Shown here: piece by piece, positions 22,616-36,066 of the stretch
Position numbering within the stretch: position 1 is the stretch's first letter
Layout: every line of letters starts with the position of its first letter
NCBI GenBank assembly: GCA_011037195.1
Contig: JAAEAF010000390.1
Coordinates: 1-64,000, forward strand
Source: Triatoma infestans
Lineage: Eukaryota > Arthropoda > Insecta > Hemiptera > Reduviidae
Length of the DNA stretch: 64,000 nt
Direction of reading: 5' to 3'
Position numbers and translations under genes: made by a program
Notes under the pieces: model-generated
The model's input: the letters and a program-made list of their open reading frames with translations, nothing else
The model's database searches: none
Told to the model about the DNA's origin: nothing

Positions 22616-24827
22616 CTATATTCCAACAATATTGTAAAATTTTTATTTTGAAGAAAACTGTCATCGGAAGTTTAAGAAATTCATTTAAGAGGGAAAGTTG
22701 TTTGTTACAGATAAAATGTTCCCCCTCTCAGAACGAACACTACGAAGATAAGGGAGAAAGACGGTTGAAGAATCGGATTCTACTATTTTATTTTATTCTT
22801 TCGGGCAACATTTATATTATATAATTAGTACAACAAAATTATTTGCGTAATATTTAATAGTAATTTATATAAATATACGCTAAAATTTTTACAATTAATG
22901 TAAACTGCTTTCTACTAGGTTCTTTGGGGAGGATCGTTAAGAATTTGTGGAAAATAGGGTGATATTATTATCATTCCTTGGGTGATGGTGACTGGAGAAG
23001 GGTATACCATCGAGAAGGGAACGTGTGTCTAAAAACAATCACAATAAGTCAAGTGAGGGGGACGAGTAAAACACCATACCAAAGTTCTATAGTTCCCATC
23101 TGCTTAGCTAATTAGCATCCTGCTTTTGGCTAATGGACCTGCCAGTCCCACACAATTCGTATTAATATTTTAATGAAACTTTCACAGAGAGGACAGTATT
23201 CAGATTATAATATATTACTTAAACAACGTCATCACAGAGCGCTGAGTATCATTATTACTAGCGCTGAGTCACATAAAATACTAACAACAAACAAAGCTAT
23301 TTATTTGTACCATCTTGTATATAAGGCCTATTACTTTTGCAGTTCCAAATTATTGTAGGCTCACATGGCACACTAAGTGTGGCTTTGCATCTGAATATGA
23401 GTGGATTAAGTGATCAATATCAATTCTGCTGAAAAGTAGACTGGAAAGGTTTCGGCCAATTGGCAGGAACGACGTAGGCTTTTTTGCCGGTCTCACAACA
23501 AATTTATCAAGCTAATATATATCAGACACTTTTACCAATCCAGTTTTCAGATAAGTTAAACATTAAATTTATTTTTATTAACATATTTACGTTTAAATTA
23601 TTGACTTAAAAATATTTTATACTTAAAAGCTCTCTGAGGATTATTCTAGTAAAGAATGATTGGAGAAAGGGAGAAGATTATGGTTAGAAGTTGAGGAGTT
23701 CTCCTAACCTCCTTTGCAAAATCTTATCGGCAAGATTTATTTGAGGACACTGTAGCCTAATTGTTTGGGTACATAATAAGGAGCGTTAATTGTGGTTCTG
23801 TGGGATTTAAGGACTGGATTTGCTGAAGTTAGGACGATAGGCTTATTCCCAATATTTATATAATATTATTTGTTTTGTTCATGAAATGTGTACTATTTTG
23901 CAGAGTTTATAAAATGTGGCAATACCAATTTCCCAGACGTTAAACCGTAGCAGTGTTTGAACTAAATTCAAATAACTTAGCGCTGGTCATCTCTATTTCC
24001 ATATAACTACCCTCATAAATCGTCTAAATCCTAAAAGAGGCTTATCCACTTACTAACTGTAATATCCTAGTAATTTTTAGTTCAAGTCAGAAAGGCTGAT
24101 TTCAGATCTGTTGTTCTATTCGCAAGGAATCTAATGATGAAATGTTTTTTTTAGCAGTTTTGTTAAGGCAGCCTTTCTCTGATGAGTTGCGTGTTACGAA
24201 GTTAACATTATAACTTAGTTTAATCTCTTCTGAGCTTTACTCTCTCATACTACGTTAGTATGCAAGGCATATTCTTTAAGTTTTTCAGTATCCATCGGCA
24301 TAGGAAGAGTCCTGGTAATTTGTTCTTAATTATTATACGTGTTACTAAATGAGTGAACTCTAATATGATGGGCGATAAAACTGACATCTATCGAATACAC
24401 AAAGAAGCAATGTCCATGCACAAGAAATCTTAAAAAAAAAAAAGGCTATATAAAAGACTCGAAAGAAAACAAACAATAAACAAATTTCTCTAAAAGTACA
24501 CGAAATTCTCCACACACGCACACACACTACGCAAAGAAACATTTTATACACTAAAATCAAGAACAACAACCGATATAATAAACAAACCAACTTGACATAT
24601 AAAATTAACTGTAACAATTGTCCAATAATATACAAGGACAAAACCTCACAGCAATAAGAAATGAGAATAAGAGGGACACAGATAATAAAAAAATCAAAAT
24701 ACTGCCATATTACATCATGCCAAAATACTTAACCATACATTCAACATTAATTCCAAAATTATAGCGAAGATAACAAAAACAAAAGAAATATATACTGGAG
24801 ATGATATAACACGTGCCTTGTTAAATT
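22616..24827. other. No recognisable gene
   Basis: AT-rich. A ggtttcggccaattggc segment at 23448-23464 resembles the helix II plus GAAA part of the hammerhead repeats, but the rest of the core is missing. No coding motif was recognised; the frames at 22567-22824, 23173-23358 and 24360-24641 look like chance. Confidence 0.5.
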
Positions 24828-24955
24828 ACAAAAAAAAAAGTGCCCGTGACAAGACAGTGAGTAACTGAAGAAGCTCTTAGGAAAAGAAGATCTTAAGGGC
24901 TGAACTCGAACTCCGCATGTAAGTCCAGCGCGCTACCACTGAACTTAAAAGCTTC
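24828..24955 (-). repeat. tRNA-derived SINE, family S1, minus strand
   Basis: The minus strand reads aagttcagtggtagcgcgctgg as an A box and gttcgagttcagccc as a degenerate B box. The body (gctcttaggaaaagaagat on the plus strand) corresponds to gctcctaggaagaaaa in the copy at 7931-8147. Confidence 0.7.
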
Positions 24956-25285
24956 TTTGTTTCAGATAAAATTCAATCCTTTCATGAAATCGTAAATAAT
25001 TAAAATCTTCCTTTTTACTCTCACTGACGCCTTGAAAGTGGGAGTTACTGCGATCGTATCAAATTTCTTAACTTGTGTTTTCATGGAAATGTATTTTTTT
25101 TTAGATCACTTTAATACGAAAAAAATTTGTTAGCGAATGATGTAAATATTTAACACCACATAATTATATAAAGCGCATTATTATTTTATTGTGTAGATGG
25201 TGAAAGTGAGTTGAAAAAAAGTATAAGGAATTGATAGTTTATACTCATATTTAAGATTCCAATGCCTATTCAGGCGCCATTTTAT
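24956..25285. other. No recognisable gene
   Basis: AT-rich sequence between two SINE blocks; nothing recognised. Confidence 0.5.
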
Positions 25286-25720
25286 AGTGATAGACCGCCA
25301 AGCAAAGATGTATTGCGGGACAGGTTTTCGATTCCTAGTCTTGACCTTGGATTATATTATATTGTATTCGTATTTGAGTAAAAGGGTTGAGAATCGTAGC
25401 TCAGTTATAAGTGCGCAGAACACCCACGCGGAGGTCCCAGGTTAGAGTGCAGCAGTGTTGCCCTTAGTTTATATTCTTCCTAGCAACGTTCTGACAAGAA
25501 AAGCTGTATTGTGGGATAGGGTTGATTCCTGATCCGGAGCTTGGGTTTTATTTCTTGTATTCGTTATGTGAGAAACACATAATGAAAGGGTAAGTATATA
25601 GCTCAGTAGTAGCGCGCTGAACTCCCACACGAAAGTTCTGCAGTAGTGCCATAGATTTTCTCTTCCAGGTGCCTTTTATAGCTTCAGAGCCCGTTGATGG
25701 GCAATATTGTTTAAACGAAA
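25286..25720 (+). repeat. Tandem SINE dimer, family S1-like, plus strand
   Basis: Two successive units share the order ttg-gggat/cagg, gattcctgat/agt, a gttttattt-like segment, ttgtattcg, a gagaa-aaaggg segment, then a tRNA-like head (gtagctcagttataagtgcgc at about 25396; atagctcagtagtagcgcgctg at about 25599) and a B-box remnant. The spacing between the heads is about 203 bases. The tail cttcagagcccgttgatggg-caat near 25681-25710 corresponds to the caccggtgatgggcagtgttg part of family S1. Confidence 0.6.
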
Positions 25721-28700
25721 CCGGAAATCGATAGGTTCTGGAAAAGGGGCGCAATAGTTTTTTGTGTTTTTTTAGATCCCGATGCATTATCCTCCTAGAT
25801 AGAATCTTAAAGCCCGCCTTGGAAATCCAGGCGTTACTTTATTTAAAACAGCAATGAATATAGAATTTTATATACCATAGCATTTTGTAAACATACTTAT
25901 AGGATATAAAATTATATGAAATGGATAATAGTAATGTTTCCTCACAATAACTGCGAAAACTATATAAAAGGTTTAAGTGGAGACTTTATAAAGTCTTATC
26001 TAAAATGAGCAATCATATTTTTATATTATCCTGTACCAAAAACATTGTCCCATAAGTTGTTCTAATAAAAACATGTATCATAATAAAAAGCTGTAGAGAA
26101 GGAAGGGTAGTAAGCTGTAAAAAGTCGATATTTGATAATGTTTGATTTACGAATTATTTAAAATATTTTTTGTTTGTTTTTGGTTAATGGAGTTAGCGAT
26201 GATAATCTAAATAAAAAATAAATTGCGAGCGCAATAAACCAGGCTCTGTATATGCTGAGCTTAAATTATAGAGAAAGCTTTTTGAATACTTGAAAAAGAG
26301 AATGTCATAGAAAAGATAACAAAAGTGCGCTTAAAAGAACAAATTTAACAATATTGATGGTTAAACCTGCAATATCTTGGTTTCCATGTAATTTTTATTT
26401 CAATTTTCATATAATATTACTAGGTGGGAGCACTATAACACTGCATTGAAGTGGCCCTGAAAAGGAAAGTCTTCCCCCACCAACCACAACGCAACAACGA
26501 TAAATTTTCCTGGAAAAATTTTGGAGGAAATAAAATTAATTAAATTGAAGAAGAGTTGGTAAAAGCCTTATTCCACCGCGTCCTACACAAGAAATTCTCT
26601 ATTGTGGGGAGCCTCTATAGTTGGGAGTAAGTCTTCCAGCTTCGTCCTTTTAAAGCAGGCCTAAATAGTGCTGAGAGAGGCAAAAAAAAAAAAAAGTGAT
26701 AAGCTTATATATTTTATTTATTTTTTTGTTATTACATATAAGAAATTTAATGAAAAAATGATTCAAATGTTTTCGAAACTATTCAGTAAAGTCCGACTTC
26801 TGGCCGACGGTTTTTTTTTTAACCGAAATAGTATTAGATGCTGTATTAGAGGTGTAGTGAAGATCGAAATAGAAAAATAACAGTTTTGAAAAATAGTTTA
26901 GAGTTTAGAATATTTTTTAGTATCCACAAAATAGTATTTTGTTAACATTTGCTGTGAATTTACCTTCAAAAAGAGTGTATTTTAGAGTCAGGTACAGTAA
27001 AAATTGGGGTCATTGCTATTAGGAAAACAAAGGCACAAAAACCCGTTAGGTTAACTCTTTTGTAAAAGAAAATGCCCCCGCTAGAGAGAGAGAGAGCATT
27101 CCTTAGTAGAGTCTAGCTTCTGCCTTCAAACAGACATTCTGCATTCTGCTTCCAAAGCCACCAAAACACTTCAGGAATCGCTCTCCTTGCCCTTATTCTA
27201 GATCATTTATTAAGACAGACTTGTTGTAGACACCAAGGAGAACACATCAGAACTGTACTAGTTTTAAGTCATAAGAGTTTATTATAAGCTTATTATTGTG
27301 ATATTTTAAAGTAACTTAATTTCTCTTAGAGAATATATCTATTTTAAAAACAGTAGTGCTCTCTTGATTATTACTAATACTTCTATCTCAAACATACATA
27401 CAAGCCCTTTTACAAAACCGCTCGTGCACTACAAACATACAAACAACACCACACCAAACACATTTCAGAGGCATAATTTACATAAGTTAGGTAAATTTAG
27501 GTAAAAATAAAAAAAAACTTTTTGAAATAATATCAGCTACATTTTTTTGTTTTTTCTTAAGGAGATATTTTGTTTGCACACACAGATACATACATACATA
27601 CATACATATACAATACGGCACACAATAAAAATATTTTTACCAGATTCTGAACTTCAAATTTAATTAATAAAAAAATTCTGAAAATTAAACCATAGCCAAT
27701 ACTTTCTCTTACAGTTTATGGGAAAAAAAAAACAGAATCTAAGAGGAATAGAGAAAGATCGATCAGAAGGTAGCAGCATGTTAAAGAGAATTAAGTAGCC
27801 TGTGGCAGCAAGTACCCCTTTTATATTTTGACTGAGTAAAACTATTATTTTTGATCTCTTTGTATTAAAGACAAGACTTTGTACAACAGACAGATACGTT
27901 AAACCTTTCTTTGGATTTGAATATGAAAGTATAAAAAAAACCCTTCAGGCAAAAACTGAAATTTATAATCAAGTACACCACACAAAGAAATTTAATACTG
28001 GGTGTTGCTGTGTTAATCGATCTGCTTTTCCATTTATAGCCAATCCATCTTAATAATGAGTTATTATCCCATCCTGATTTTCATTAAACCTTGAACTGAC
28101 TAGCTGCCATGGATTTTTATGAATTTTAATCACCAGCGTTTATATTCTAATATATATGTTATATCACTATTGTTAACGAAAAATATAGAAGATTAAAATT
28201 CCCCCACTTCTTATTAGCTTGTCCCAAGAAGAGTAAATCCTTTCAAAAATGAAAACTAAATTTAAAAAAAAGAAAAAAAGTGAGATTAAAATTATTAACA
28301 ACTAAAATCGGATTATGTCTATCACAAAGTCTCTCTATCGATGATAAATTGTATTAAAGTTCCCAACTATCCGATAAGTTATAGGAGAAGGGAAGGTAGA
28401 AGAGAAGGGGGAATTTGCTATCCAATTTCAGGATATAGGGTTGGTGCACAACAAAATAAGTACATTATTAAATAAGCAGGCTATCCATCTATCCAACTAT
28501 AAAATAACCTTAAACACCTGGGTCCAAACACTAAACACAGCTTCCACAACAACTCTGGACAACAACTTCTCCATCTTGGAAAATCACCCTCGGCATAATT
28601 ATTAAACAGGGAGTACGCACAAACACACACAACACACTGAATGGAGGAGGCTATCTACTTTGCATCTTACTGCTATTTTATAACCCTCCCTCGTTCACTT

Positions 28701-29384
28701 TTATCTTTAACCGAATATACATAACAATAAATCCAATCAGCTTAAATGTGAAACTTCCCCATCGTTACTTACTTGTCCGAAAAAAGAAAGCAGCTTTCCC
28801 ACTAACTTCACAGCCTATTAACAAAACCAGAAGTTTAAATGTAAAAGAAAAAAATAAAACAAAGTAACAAGAACAAAAGAGAAGAGTGTGAGGGAAAGAT
28901 AAGGCAAATTTTTGAAGTAAAAGCTTGATGAAGATATGCGGTGCATTTTTAGTTGTGTGTAAACTTCTTAAGAGGACTCGTTAGCTAATTGGCCACCACA
29001 TCCCCTCCCTCCTCCTCTTTAAAAGTGACCCTAGGACTTTTAAGCAAAATTACTATTCTTCTTTCGTCTACATTTCAATTTAACTTTCAAGTTAGTCTAA
29101 ATTGTTTTATTGCGTTCCTAAAAAAAAAGAAAAAATACTGTGCTAAATATTTAAATAAAATAACGAATATTAAAAACTTGAAAATTATATTAAAATGATT
29201 TGGGGGAGTAGTAAATTTTTGAAAGAAGTACATTAATTACGACTTTACTGGGAAAAAAATCTGAACCTTAATTATTATCATGTTTATATAATTCATTAAT
29301 AGTAATAAAATCAGAATCCTAAAACAATTAACTGTCAACAGATACAAATTCTCATCTCATACATTCTTTAGTGTATCAACTGTA
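25721..29384. other. No recognisable gene; simple repeats
   Basis: AT-rich with (GA)n at about 27080-27096 and (CATA)n at about 27586-27610. None of the frames here carries a recognisable motif. Pyrimidine-rich and A-rich runs are common. Confidence 0.5.
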
Positions 29385-29530
29385 TTTGCTCCTGTGCAAG
29401 TCTATGTTATTACACTGTTTAACAAAAACATCCTGATGATGGGCGAACGCCCGAAACAAAAAAGCAGGCTATCACGGAAAATGTCTCTGATTCTTTCCAG
29501 CTCTGCAGAATCAACCACAACAGATTCAAA
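29385..29530 (+). repeat. Penelope-like terminal repeat with partial hammerhead-like core, copy 3
   Basis: Same sub-family as 9885-10145. Core: CATC, CTGATGA (29433-29439), a helix II with perfect GGGC and GCCC arms around gaac (29441-29452), then GAAAC. The 3' half is replaced by an A-rich run, so the GTC cleavage site and stem I strand are missing. Downstream gcaggctatcacggaaaatg matches the complement of 9920-9945. Confidence 0.6.
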
Positions 29531-31845
29531 TTCTATTCATAGTGACTTGAGAATTGAATTCTTGAGTTCAGATTTTATTTTGTTCCAAGTATATCATCAT
29601 CAGGAGGTCTGATAAAGGAATCTGTCAAACACAACTGCGACATTACTGTTTTTTCCCCCTTCCAGTTTTATACAATCTTCTCAAATGAGATCTTTCATTT
29701 GAGTAACTTTTTCTGTTAAAATTGATGTTTTGAGTCTTATGAAAAAGCTGGGTGACTTAAGGCTTCTTCCCTGTAAAAAATGTCTCTTCGAAATAATGAA
29801 TAAAAAATTAAAAAGTATAAATTCCAATTTTGAAAGGAAATTCACCAATTACAACTTGCAATAATTGTTATAAAGAAAGACGTGTGAGAATTTCAAAACA
29901 GATTTTCAACTTTTCTGCTTTTTTTTTTTATAATTGTAATACAGTTCGAATATCTCAAGTGTATTCTGAATGTAATGCTGTTATCTTTAAAGATAATGAA
30001 ATGACGTTTACAACGTGTGCAGGTATCCCACATCCAGTGATAGCCCTGCTACAGTGATTTGTTTATGAAGCGAATGAAATGTTTGGATGGATATGAAATG
30101 TAATTAAGCTGGTTCATATAATGTCGTTCGTTCAGTGAGGTATGTCAGTTAGTATCAAAGTTGTCTACGGTGGATGTAACAAGTCTTTGTTGTGGCCATC
30201 TACGTTTTAATCTTCTTTCTGGAACTAAATTGTTCGAAACTTGTTGATGAGAAGATTTATATGGCCGTTGAGAGAGTGTGACATGATATTTAGTGTACAG
30301 TCGATGTGGTGGTGGTTGCTTGTTGTACTGTTTCAGTGTTTGTGTCTTTATGTATTGTTTCGTTTATACATAGAGAGTCCGCAGAATGGATAGGCCGGGG
30401 AAATACATGCATTTAGATCTCGAGGAGGAAAACAAGTGCAAGAGCAGGAAAATATTATCTCCGACTTTATTTTATTAAACATTTTTTACTTTATATTTTA
30501 TACTTTAATGAAAACATATACTTTTATACTTTACTTTTTTTATATTTTTATACTTTTAATGAAAACATTTTTCTGGGAAAAACTGATTTTAAAGCGATTC
30601 CAAGAAAACGTGAATCTAACGTGACATTACGATTTCTCTCTAAAGTGCTATTTCATCAAATGTATTATACGGGATATCTGATCTGTTCAATTTTAAACAA
30701 AAATTAAATGTTTCAAGAAAAACAATTGTCTAAAAAAGCGAGCGACTTTAATTGAATGTTTTTTTGTTTTTTTTTAATTATTTATTGTTATGTTTTCTGA
30801 AATTTTTTTATCATTACTAACAGATTTAATTATTTGCACTGGGTATACTAACCATATTTGCGTAGAATCCTTTGAGAATCCCCCCCCCCCCCGAAAAATG
30901 TAATTTTAGAGGGCTCCTAAGTAAAGTAGAGCGCACTTGCAGACTCTCTAAATGTTATTTATTTATTTTACATCTATACAATACACACTGGTAAATGATA
31001 GATGGAGAATGGTTTGACATTCAGACTATTTACATTCAGTAATTGGCAGAAAAACAAATGGAAGTAAAAAACAAAATGAACGGTAAAATAAAAAGACCTC
31101 AATTTGACAATATCAATAAAGACAAAAGACAAATAATATAAATTAAAAATTAAAAAAAAAAAAAACAAAAAAAAAAAAAAAAAAAAGGTAATCCCATTAA
31201 AATTCAAAAAAAAAAAACTGCTCCCTTTAAGTGTTAATATAAAATGTACCATCAAAATAATGATCTTATTTTTTATAGAGAAAATACTCTCGCATTAATG
31301 GTTATATTTGCATAAATTCTCTCTCTATCAAGAATTTATATCTCTCCTAACAGAAGAGTTTAAAAGCGACTGTTTATTGAAAAATGGAGAGCCAACAAAA
31401 CTGGGGTTCCCATTACTGAGCATTCTAACACATTCGCAAATACCCCTAAATAATTTCAATTAAACTATATGGAATAGTAAATTAAATGATAGAAAAATAT
31501 TTCATGAACTTCTGCGAATCTATTTACATAATAATCACCTGGAGTTGTTAGGGAGCATATTAAATGTAATTTATGCTTTCTTAAGAATACAAAAAAGTTG
31601 AAAAACACACAAATTTTAAAAGCAATAAGTCAAAAGTTGGATCATTAATTCTTTAATGAAAAAAATCCCCTCTTCTAAAGTGTCTTAGAAAGGCTGTGAT
31701 GAAGTTAATATATTTCCAAGACATTTTATGTGGTAGTTGAAGATTTGGGGGACGGGAGGGAGATCTAATGGAAGAATTGTGAAGATAAGGATTTTTCCTT
31801 TATGAAATTAGTAAATCATATTTAATCTGTTAAAACTTTTTCCAG
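29531..31845. other. No recognisable gene
   Basis: AT-rich. Poly-C lies at 30882-30892 and a long A-rich stretch at 31148-31218. The small open frames have no recognisable motif; the minus-strand frame 30974-31255 is low-complexity Phe from the A-run. Confidence 0.5.
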
Positions 31846-32262
31846 TTTTCACCGGAAATATCCGTTTTGAGGCCCACTAAGTCCAAAAAAGTAGTTTTTA
31901 GAAAATAGACTTTTATTTGAAACGTTTCTTCAAGAAAATTGATTTAAGGGTACTTTTGGGGGGGAGGGGTATTGTTATGGTTTCCTCTAAAGTGCTAGTT
32001 CAGTTTATTAAACACAATTCTATCATCTAAATAATATTAATTAGAATGAAATATATTGTTGAAATTCCGAGTTTCCAAAAAAACAAAATTAGTAAACCGG
32101 AAGTGTGTTTTTTATTGAATTTTTTTTCAGTTTTTGTGATATTTTCTTCATAAAAATACCCACGAATTTTCATTAAATTTTGTATACTAAATATAAAGAT
32201 TTGTCAATTACAATTTTGAAAATTGGAGTAAGAGAAAGTTTTGTGAGTGTTTCACACCAGTT
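31846..32262 (+). mobile_element. Family H copy H2, 5'-truncated
   Basis: Starts inside the terminal block (ttttcaccggaaatatccg), runs through a ggggggaggggt segment and ends with ggagtaagagaaagttttg and the hairpin gtgagtgtttcacac. The first terminal repeat is missing and the middle is shortened to about one unit. Confidence 0.7.
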
Positions 32263-32309
32263 TTTTAATATAATTAATAATAGTTTTTTTAAATATGAAT
32301 CAAAAACAT

Positions 32310-32455
32310 CCAATCCTAGCAGCCTCTACAGCTCACTGTCCGGTGATGGACAGTGTTGTCTGTAGCGAGAGAACACTGTTCGGAGGCCGGCAGTGACTGA
32401 GAAGGCTCCGGGCGCCAATGACCATAGATGTTGACGCGCCTTAAATAAATAAATA
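32310..32455 (+). repeat. SINE family S1 body, plus strand, no head
   Basis: The body gtccggtgatggacagtgttg, acactgttcggaggcc and gaaggctccgggcgcc then tgttgacgcgcctta matches the complement of 7931-8060 and 60605-60710. It ends in (AAAT)n and TA repeats. The tRNA-like head is absent. Confidence 0.8.
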
Positions 32456-32534
32456 TATATATACATATATATAAAATCCAATGTAAAAGATCATTAATTC
32501 CACCGTTGTTATAATTATTCACTCTTCTTCCCTT

Positions 32535-32730
32535 TTGTCATGGGCGGAATTATCTCGGTGCAGGCTGGTTGGATTGGAGCAATCGCGGAGGTACCAGGTT
32601 TGGGTTCAGGCCGCACTAACCTTAAGATTTATCGCCCTAGTAGTAATAATGTTCGGTGATGGGTAGCGTTGCCTGTATCGACAGAATACCGGCTGGATAA
32701 TCGCCAATACTCTGAGAAGACTCCTGCTGA
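32535..32730 (+). repeat. Divergent tRNA-derived SINE, plus strand
   Basis: A degenerate tRNA-like head (ggcggaattatctcggtgcaggctgg, ggtaccaggtttgggttcag) is followed by cggtgatgggtagcgttgcctgtatcgacagaat and actctgagaagactcc, which correspond to the S1 body. It lies 80 bases downstream of another S1 copy in the same orientation. Confidence 0.6.
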
Positions 32731-33382
32731 ATCCTTGTTTATCTGTAAAAAGCGACGTTTCATTCAATCTTATTGTTTTTTAATCGGAGGGTATTTTTCA
32801 TCTTCCAACTAGCTCTATTTGCGCAAAAGTCCTTATCTTCTCCACTACATCTTCTCTTCAGTTTTCTCTTTATCAATATATATTCTTTAGAAATACATCT
32901 TTATATTTTGATTAAATTCTGAGGTATTATTGTTTAACTTGAGGTACTCATAATTTCTTCCATTGGAAATCTGGAAACAAATAAGTTAACCTCTCACGTG
33001 GTGATTTATCCAATCTCATAACGGTGTTATTCTTTTTAATAATTGGAAAATCCACCACAATTTGCGTCATATTGGACGTTTCACTCTACATTAAGTACAT
33101 TTATCGCAACTATTAACAATCCAACTACTGAGAGCTAATATGCCATCTAACGAAGGTGAAGACGGTCGTTATTAAGAAAAGGAAAACGAGCAGTCACATA
33201 ACAAATTGAACATAAGTAAACTTGTTTATGCAGATATATTAGTCTCAAATATTATATTCTACTGTGATTTATATATGACTACTAGCTAAACCAGGCCACG
33301 CTTAGCTGTGGCTCAGTCTGATTTTAATTATTAGGGAAGTAAATAGAAGTAGGAGTTAACATAGATTCAGCAAGAAAACACA
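32731..33382. other. No recognisable gene
   Basis: AT-rich. The segment actagctaaaccaggccacgcttagctgtgg near 33278-33312 resembles the end of an arthropod retroelement but cannot be assigned. Confidence 0.4.
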
Positions 33383-33925
33383 TCATTCAATTTCATACCA
33401 CTGTGAAATAATGAAAGGAAAGAAAGAAAAAATGTTTTTAACTGAAAGAATGTTTTTAAGAGCTGAATGCGCTGTTCTACCTCCTTCCACCAACGTAGCA
33501 GTAATACCTGAAGAAGCAAGTGCTAACGCAATATAGCCATTTGAACGGATTTTTAGCCGGATTAAGGAAATTAAGAATGTTTTTCCAGTTCCACCTGGAG
33601 CGTCCAAAAAGTTAATCCAACAGATTGGTTTTTCACAGCTTGTATGATGGTATCAAATGCTATCTTTTGTTCTTGAAGCAGTTTCAGTGTATGTTCTTAG
33701 ACGAATAGCTGTAAGTAAGTCATTTCTGGTGTATGAAAGCTCTCTGAGCAGTTCTCTCTCGAATGTTGCATTGATCGATATTCGGTACTGTTAATCTCAA
33801 TAGTGCCAACAACTTGCCTCACATTGCAAGACAAAGATCCTCAATGAAGATTAGCGGCTTCATTGTATATTTCTTCTGTGAAATCCAAGCCATGATTGCG
33901 TTTCTTGACGTATTCTGTGCAGCAT
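33383..33925 (-). pseudogene. Helitron helicase (Pif1-like) fragment
   Basis: The lower part (33607 to about 33440, minus) gives DAPGGTGKTFLISLI, containing the Walker A motif GGTGKT, followed by ALASSGITATLVEGGRTAHS, the Walker-adjacent block of Pif1-family helicases. Upstream, in other frames, EEIYNEA, LIFIEDLCLAM and CNIRERTAQRAF match the segment that precedes the helicase domain in Helitron RepHel proteins. At least two frame changes and stops separate the pieces (near 33640 and 33840), and nothing after the first helicase motifs is preserved. In Helitrons this protein couples a HUH nuclease to strand unwinding; no Rep domain was seen here. Arthropod genomic Pif1 genes are less likely because of the decay and context. 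Confidence 0.75.
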
Positions 33926-36066
33926 ATCTTCAGTGGAGAGCGCGCCACGATCGCAACGCGTCTGCATCTGTCTGCATTTCTACCAAACTCACGAAACGCT
34001 CGGAATTTCCCGTTTCCGTGGGAACTTCGGAATAAAAAGTATATATAAATATTCTTATATAGAAATGTAAAGTTGTGTAAAAATTTCAAGTCAATCCATC
34101 AATTACTTTTCGAGTTTTGCCGCCACAAACATACGGATGCTGAATTTGTATATATATATATATATAGATTATTCTGTATTATGTTTGATCTATTTATACT
34201 TTGTTTACCCTCCTGTCTATGTGAATCAAAAGTTTTAACGCTTTTGTATATGTGCATTGAAATTCAATTATGTATTATTGCATTTTGTTTGAGTAGAAAA
34301 TTCTCTCTTTTATATCTTCAGTCTACCTGTTCAATTTAATCTGTAACACATGACAGAAAGTGTGTAGTAGCCATCTCAAAATAAAGTAATAAATAGTAGA
34401 TTTTCCATTCTTAGTAGAAAATAATGGTTATCGCACAAAATTCTCGTTCCCGGAACGTGTCATACTTAGTACAAGCTTTACACTATGCGATCCAATTACA
34501 AGTGGACTTTTATGCTTTATCTTAAATCTTCGTTCCTAGAACTTATCAGTACGATATCGCAAAAAGTTGAAGAAGAAATATTTAAAATGTTGAAAATAAC
34601 AAGAGTCAAAGGTAATAAATAAATAAATAAATAAATAATTTTTAAATGTACATAAAAAGTATTATTTATGCTTTTAATTCAGTAAATGTTTGTGCTAATT
34701 TTTCTGACAATACTAAAAATTAATTATTAGATCATAAAAATAAATCAAGTAATTAATGGGAGAGTTAGTAGTAGTAAGTAAGTATGCTAAAGAAAAAGAC
34801 AAATACTTGCAATTTAATCTGAAAATGACACCCATATAGTTTTACGGCTGGCCTAAATACCAACAATTAGGGTCAGTGGGTACATTAATTAGCGGTTAAG
34901 GAACTTAGCCACAACATTGTTGGTTTTATGTAAATAGTATATATCTTTTTTTTTTTTTATTCCTTGTGACGTCAGCTAGATTACTCTTACATCTCACTGC
35001 GTTGACTGAGGAGTTTGTACTTACTTCAAATATAACTCTGTTCTAAATATTATGGAATGAAATATTGAACTTTTATTTCCTACAATTTGTTAATAATAAA
35101 TCAATGATATAATCTCTAGAGCTACCCTTCAGTATGATCCTATTGCTAAGAATGGCAGGAACACCAACAGTAATCCTGGTTAATTGGATTTTATCGACAT
35201 TTAAGAGAAACATCCTATTAAAAAAAAAAACTATAACAATTTACTTGATTAATACAACAAATTAAAAAAAAAAAAAAAAAATATCATTTTTTTATTCTAT
35301 AACCATCATACACAATACGGTACTCTCCTCTACGAGACAAGAGTGACGCCAACTAGGCGGCTCAAAGTTATCTTGTCTTGAATGAGAGAGCCTGAGCAGA
35401 AAAAGTTGCGATCCTAGACTATCAAGTGAAACTAATATTTCTTGAAACCATAGCTATTAGTTACCCATCACCGGCAGCAATACAAGCTTGAATACATGAA
35501 TCATAGCACGAGGTACCTCAAGACGTAGGAGTTAAGAGTTTTCTGTACTGACTAAGGGCTATTCTTCTGAAATTGGAATGTTTGGATGTGCATAATGACC
35601 CAAAAAAAAATATTGTCTTTGTTGGCCCACAGTCTGCCATTATTGCTGAAACTAGCAATAAAGTAAGCGGAAGCCAGTCCTCAAATATCCGGCAGTTAAT
35701 AAATGAAATCCTATGTGGGGAAATGGAGATCATGTTTCCAATGATGCCTCTCTCATTGGGGGACTGAAGGAAATACCACTGAGGTAAAAGAGTGTACCTA
35801 AACAGGTGCAGCCTTATCAGCTCTTAACGTACTTAGTTAAGTGAAAGGATATATTAAAGGAAAACTGAAGGAATCCTTAAAAGAAGGTTATAGAATTTAC
35901 GCAAACAGTAAATTGAACGCGGTAAACAGAGAAAGAACATGGTAGGCCCTTATGATAATCCTATCCCGTATAAACTAAATAGGAAGAAAAGCGTTGCTTG
36001 CTTTATGACACATTCAACTCCCAGTTTTCTTTTACTGCAATTCTTACACTCCTAAATAAAAAAAAA
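33926..36066. other. No recognisable gene
   Basis: A GC-richer island at 33930-34035 precedes AT-rich DNA with TA repeats (34147-34166) and (AAAT)n at about 34616-34638. The complementary frames at 35518-35767 have no recognisable motif. Confidence 0.5.

Noticed and set aside
23448..23480. Possible further hammerhead-like copy (minus strand)
   Set aside because: Only the helix II arms and GAAAC are recognisable; the CUGAUGA part and the cleavage site are absent.
30974..31255. 93-codon minus-strand membrane-like protein
   Set aside because: Phe-rich low-complexity translation of a long poly-A stretch.
33924..34089. Cysteine/arginine-rich minus-strand frame upstream of the Helitron helicase fragment
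   Set aside because: Only its end (EEIYNEA) fits the Helitron protein; the rest is a GC-richer segment with no recognised family.
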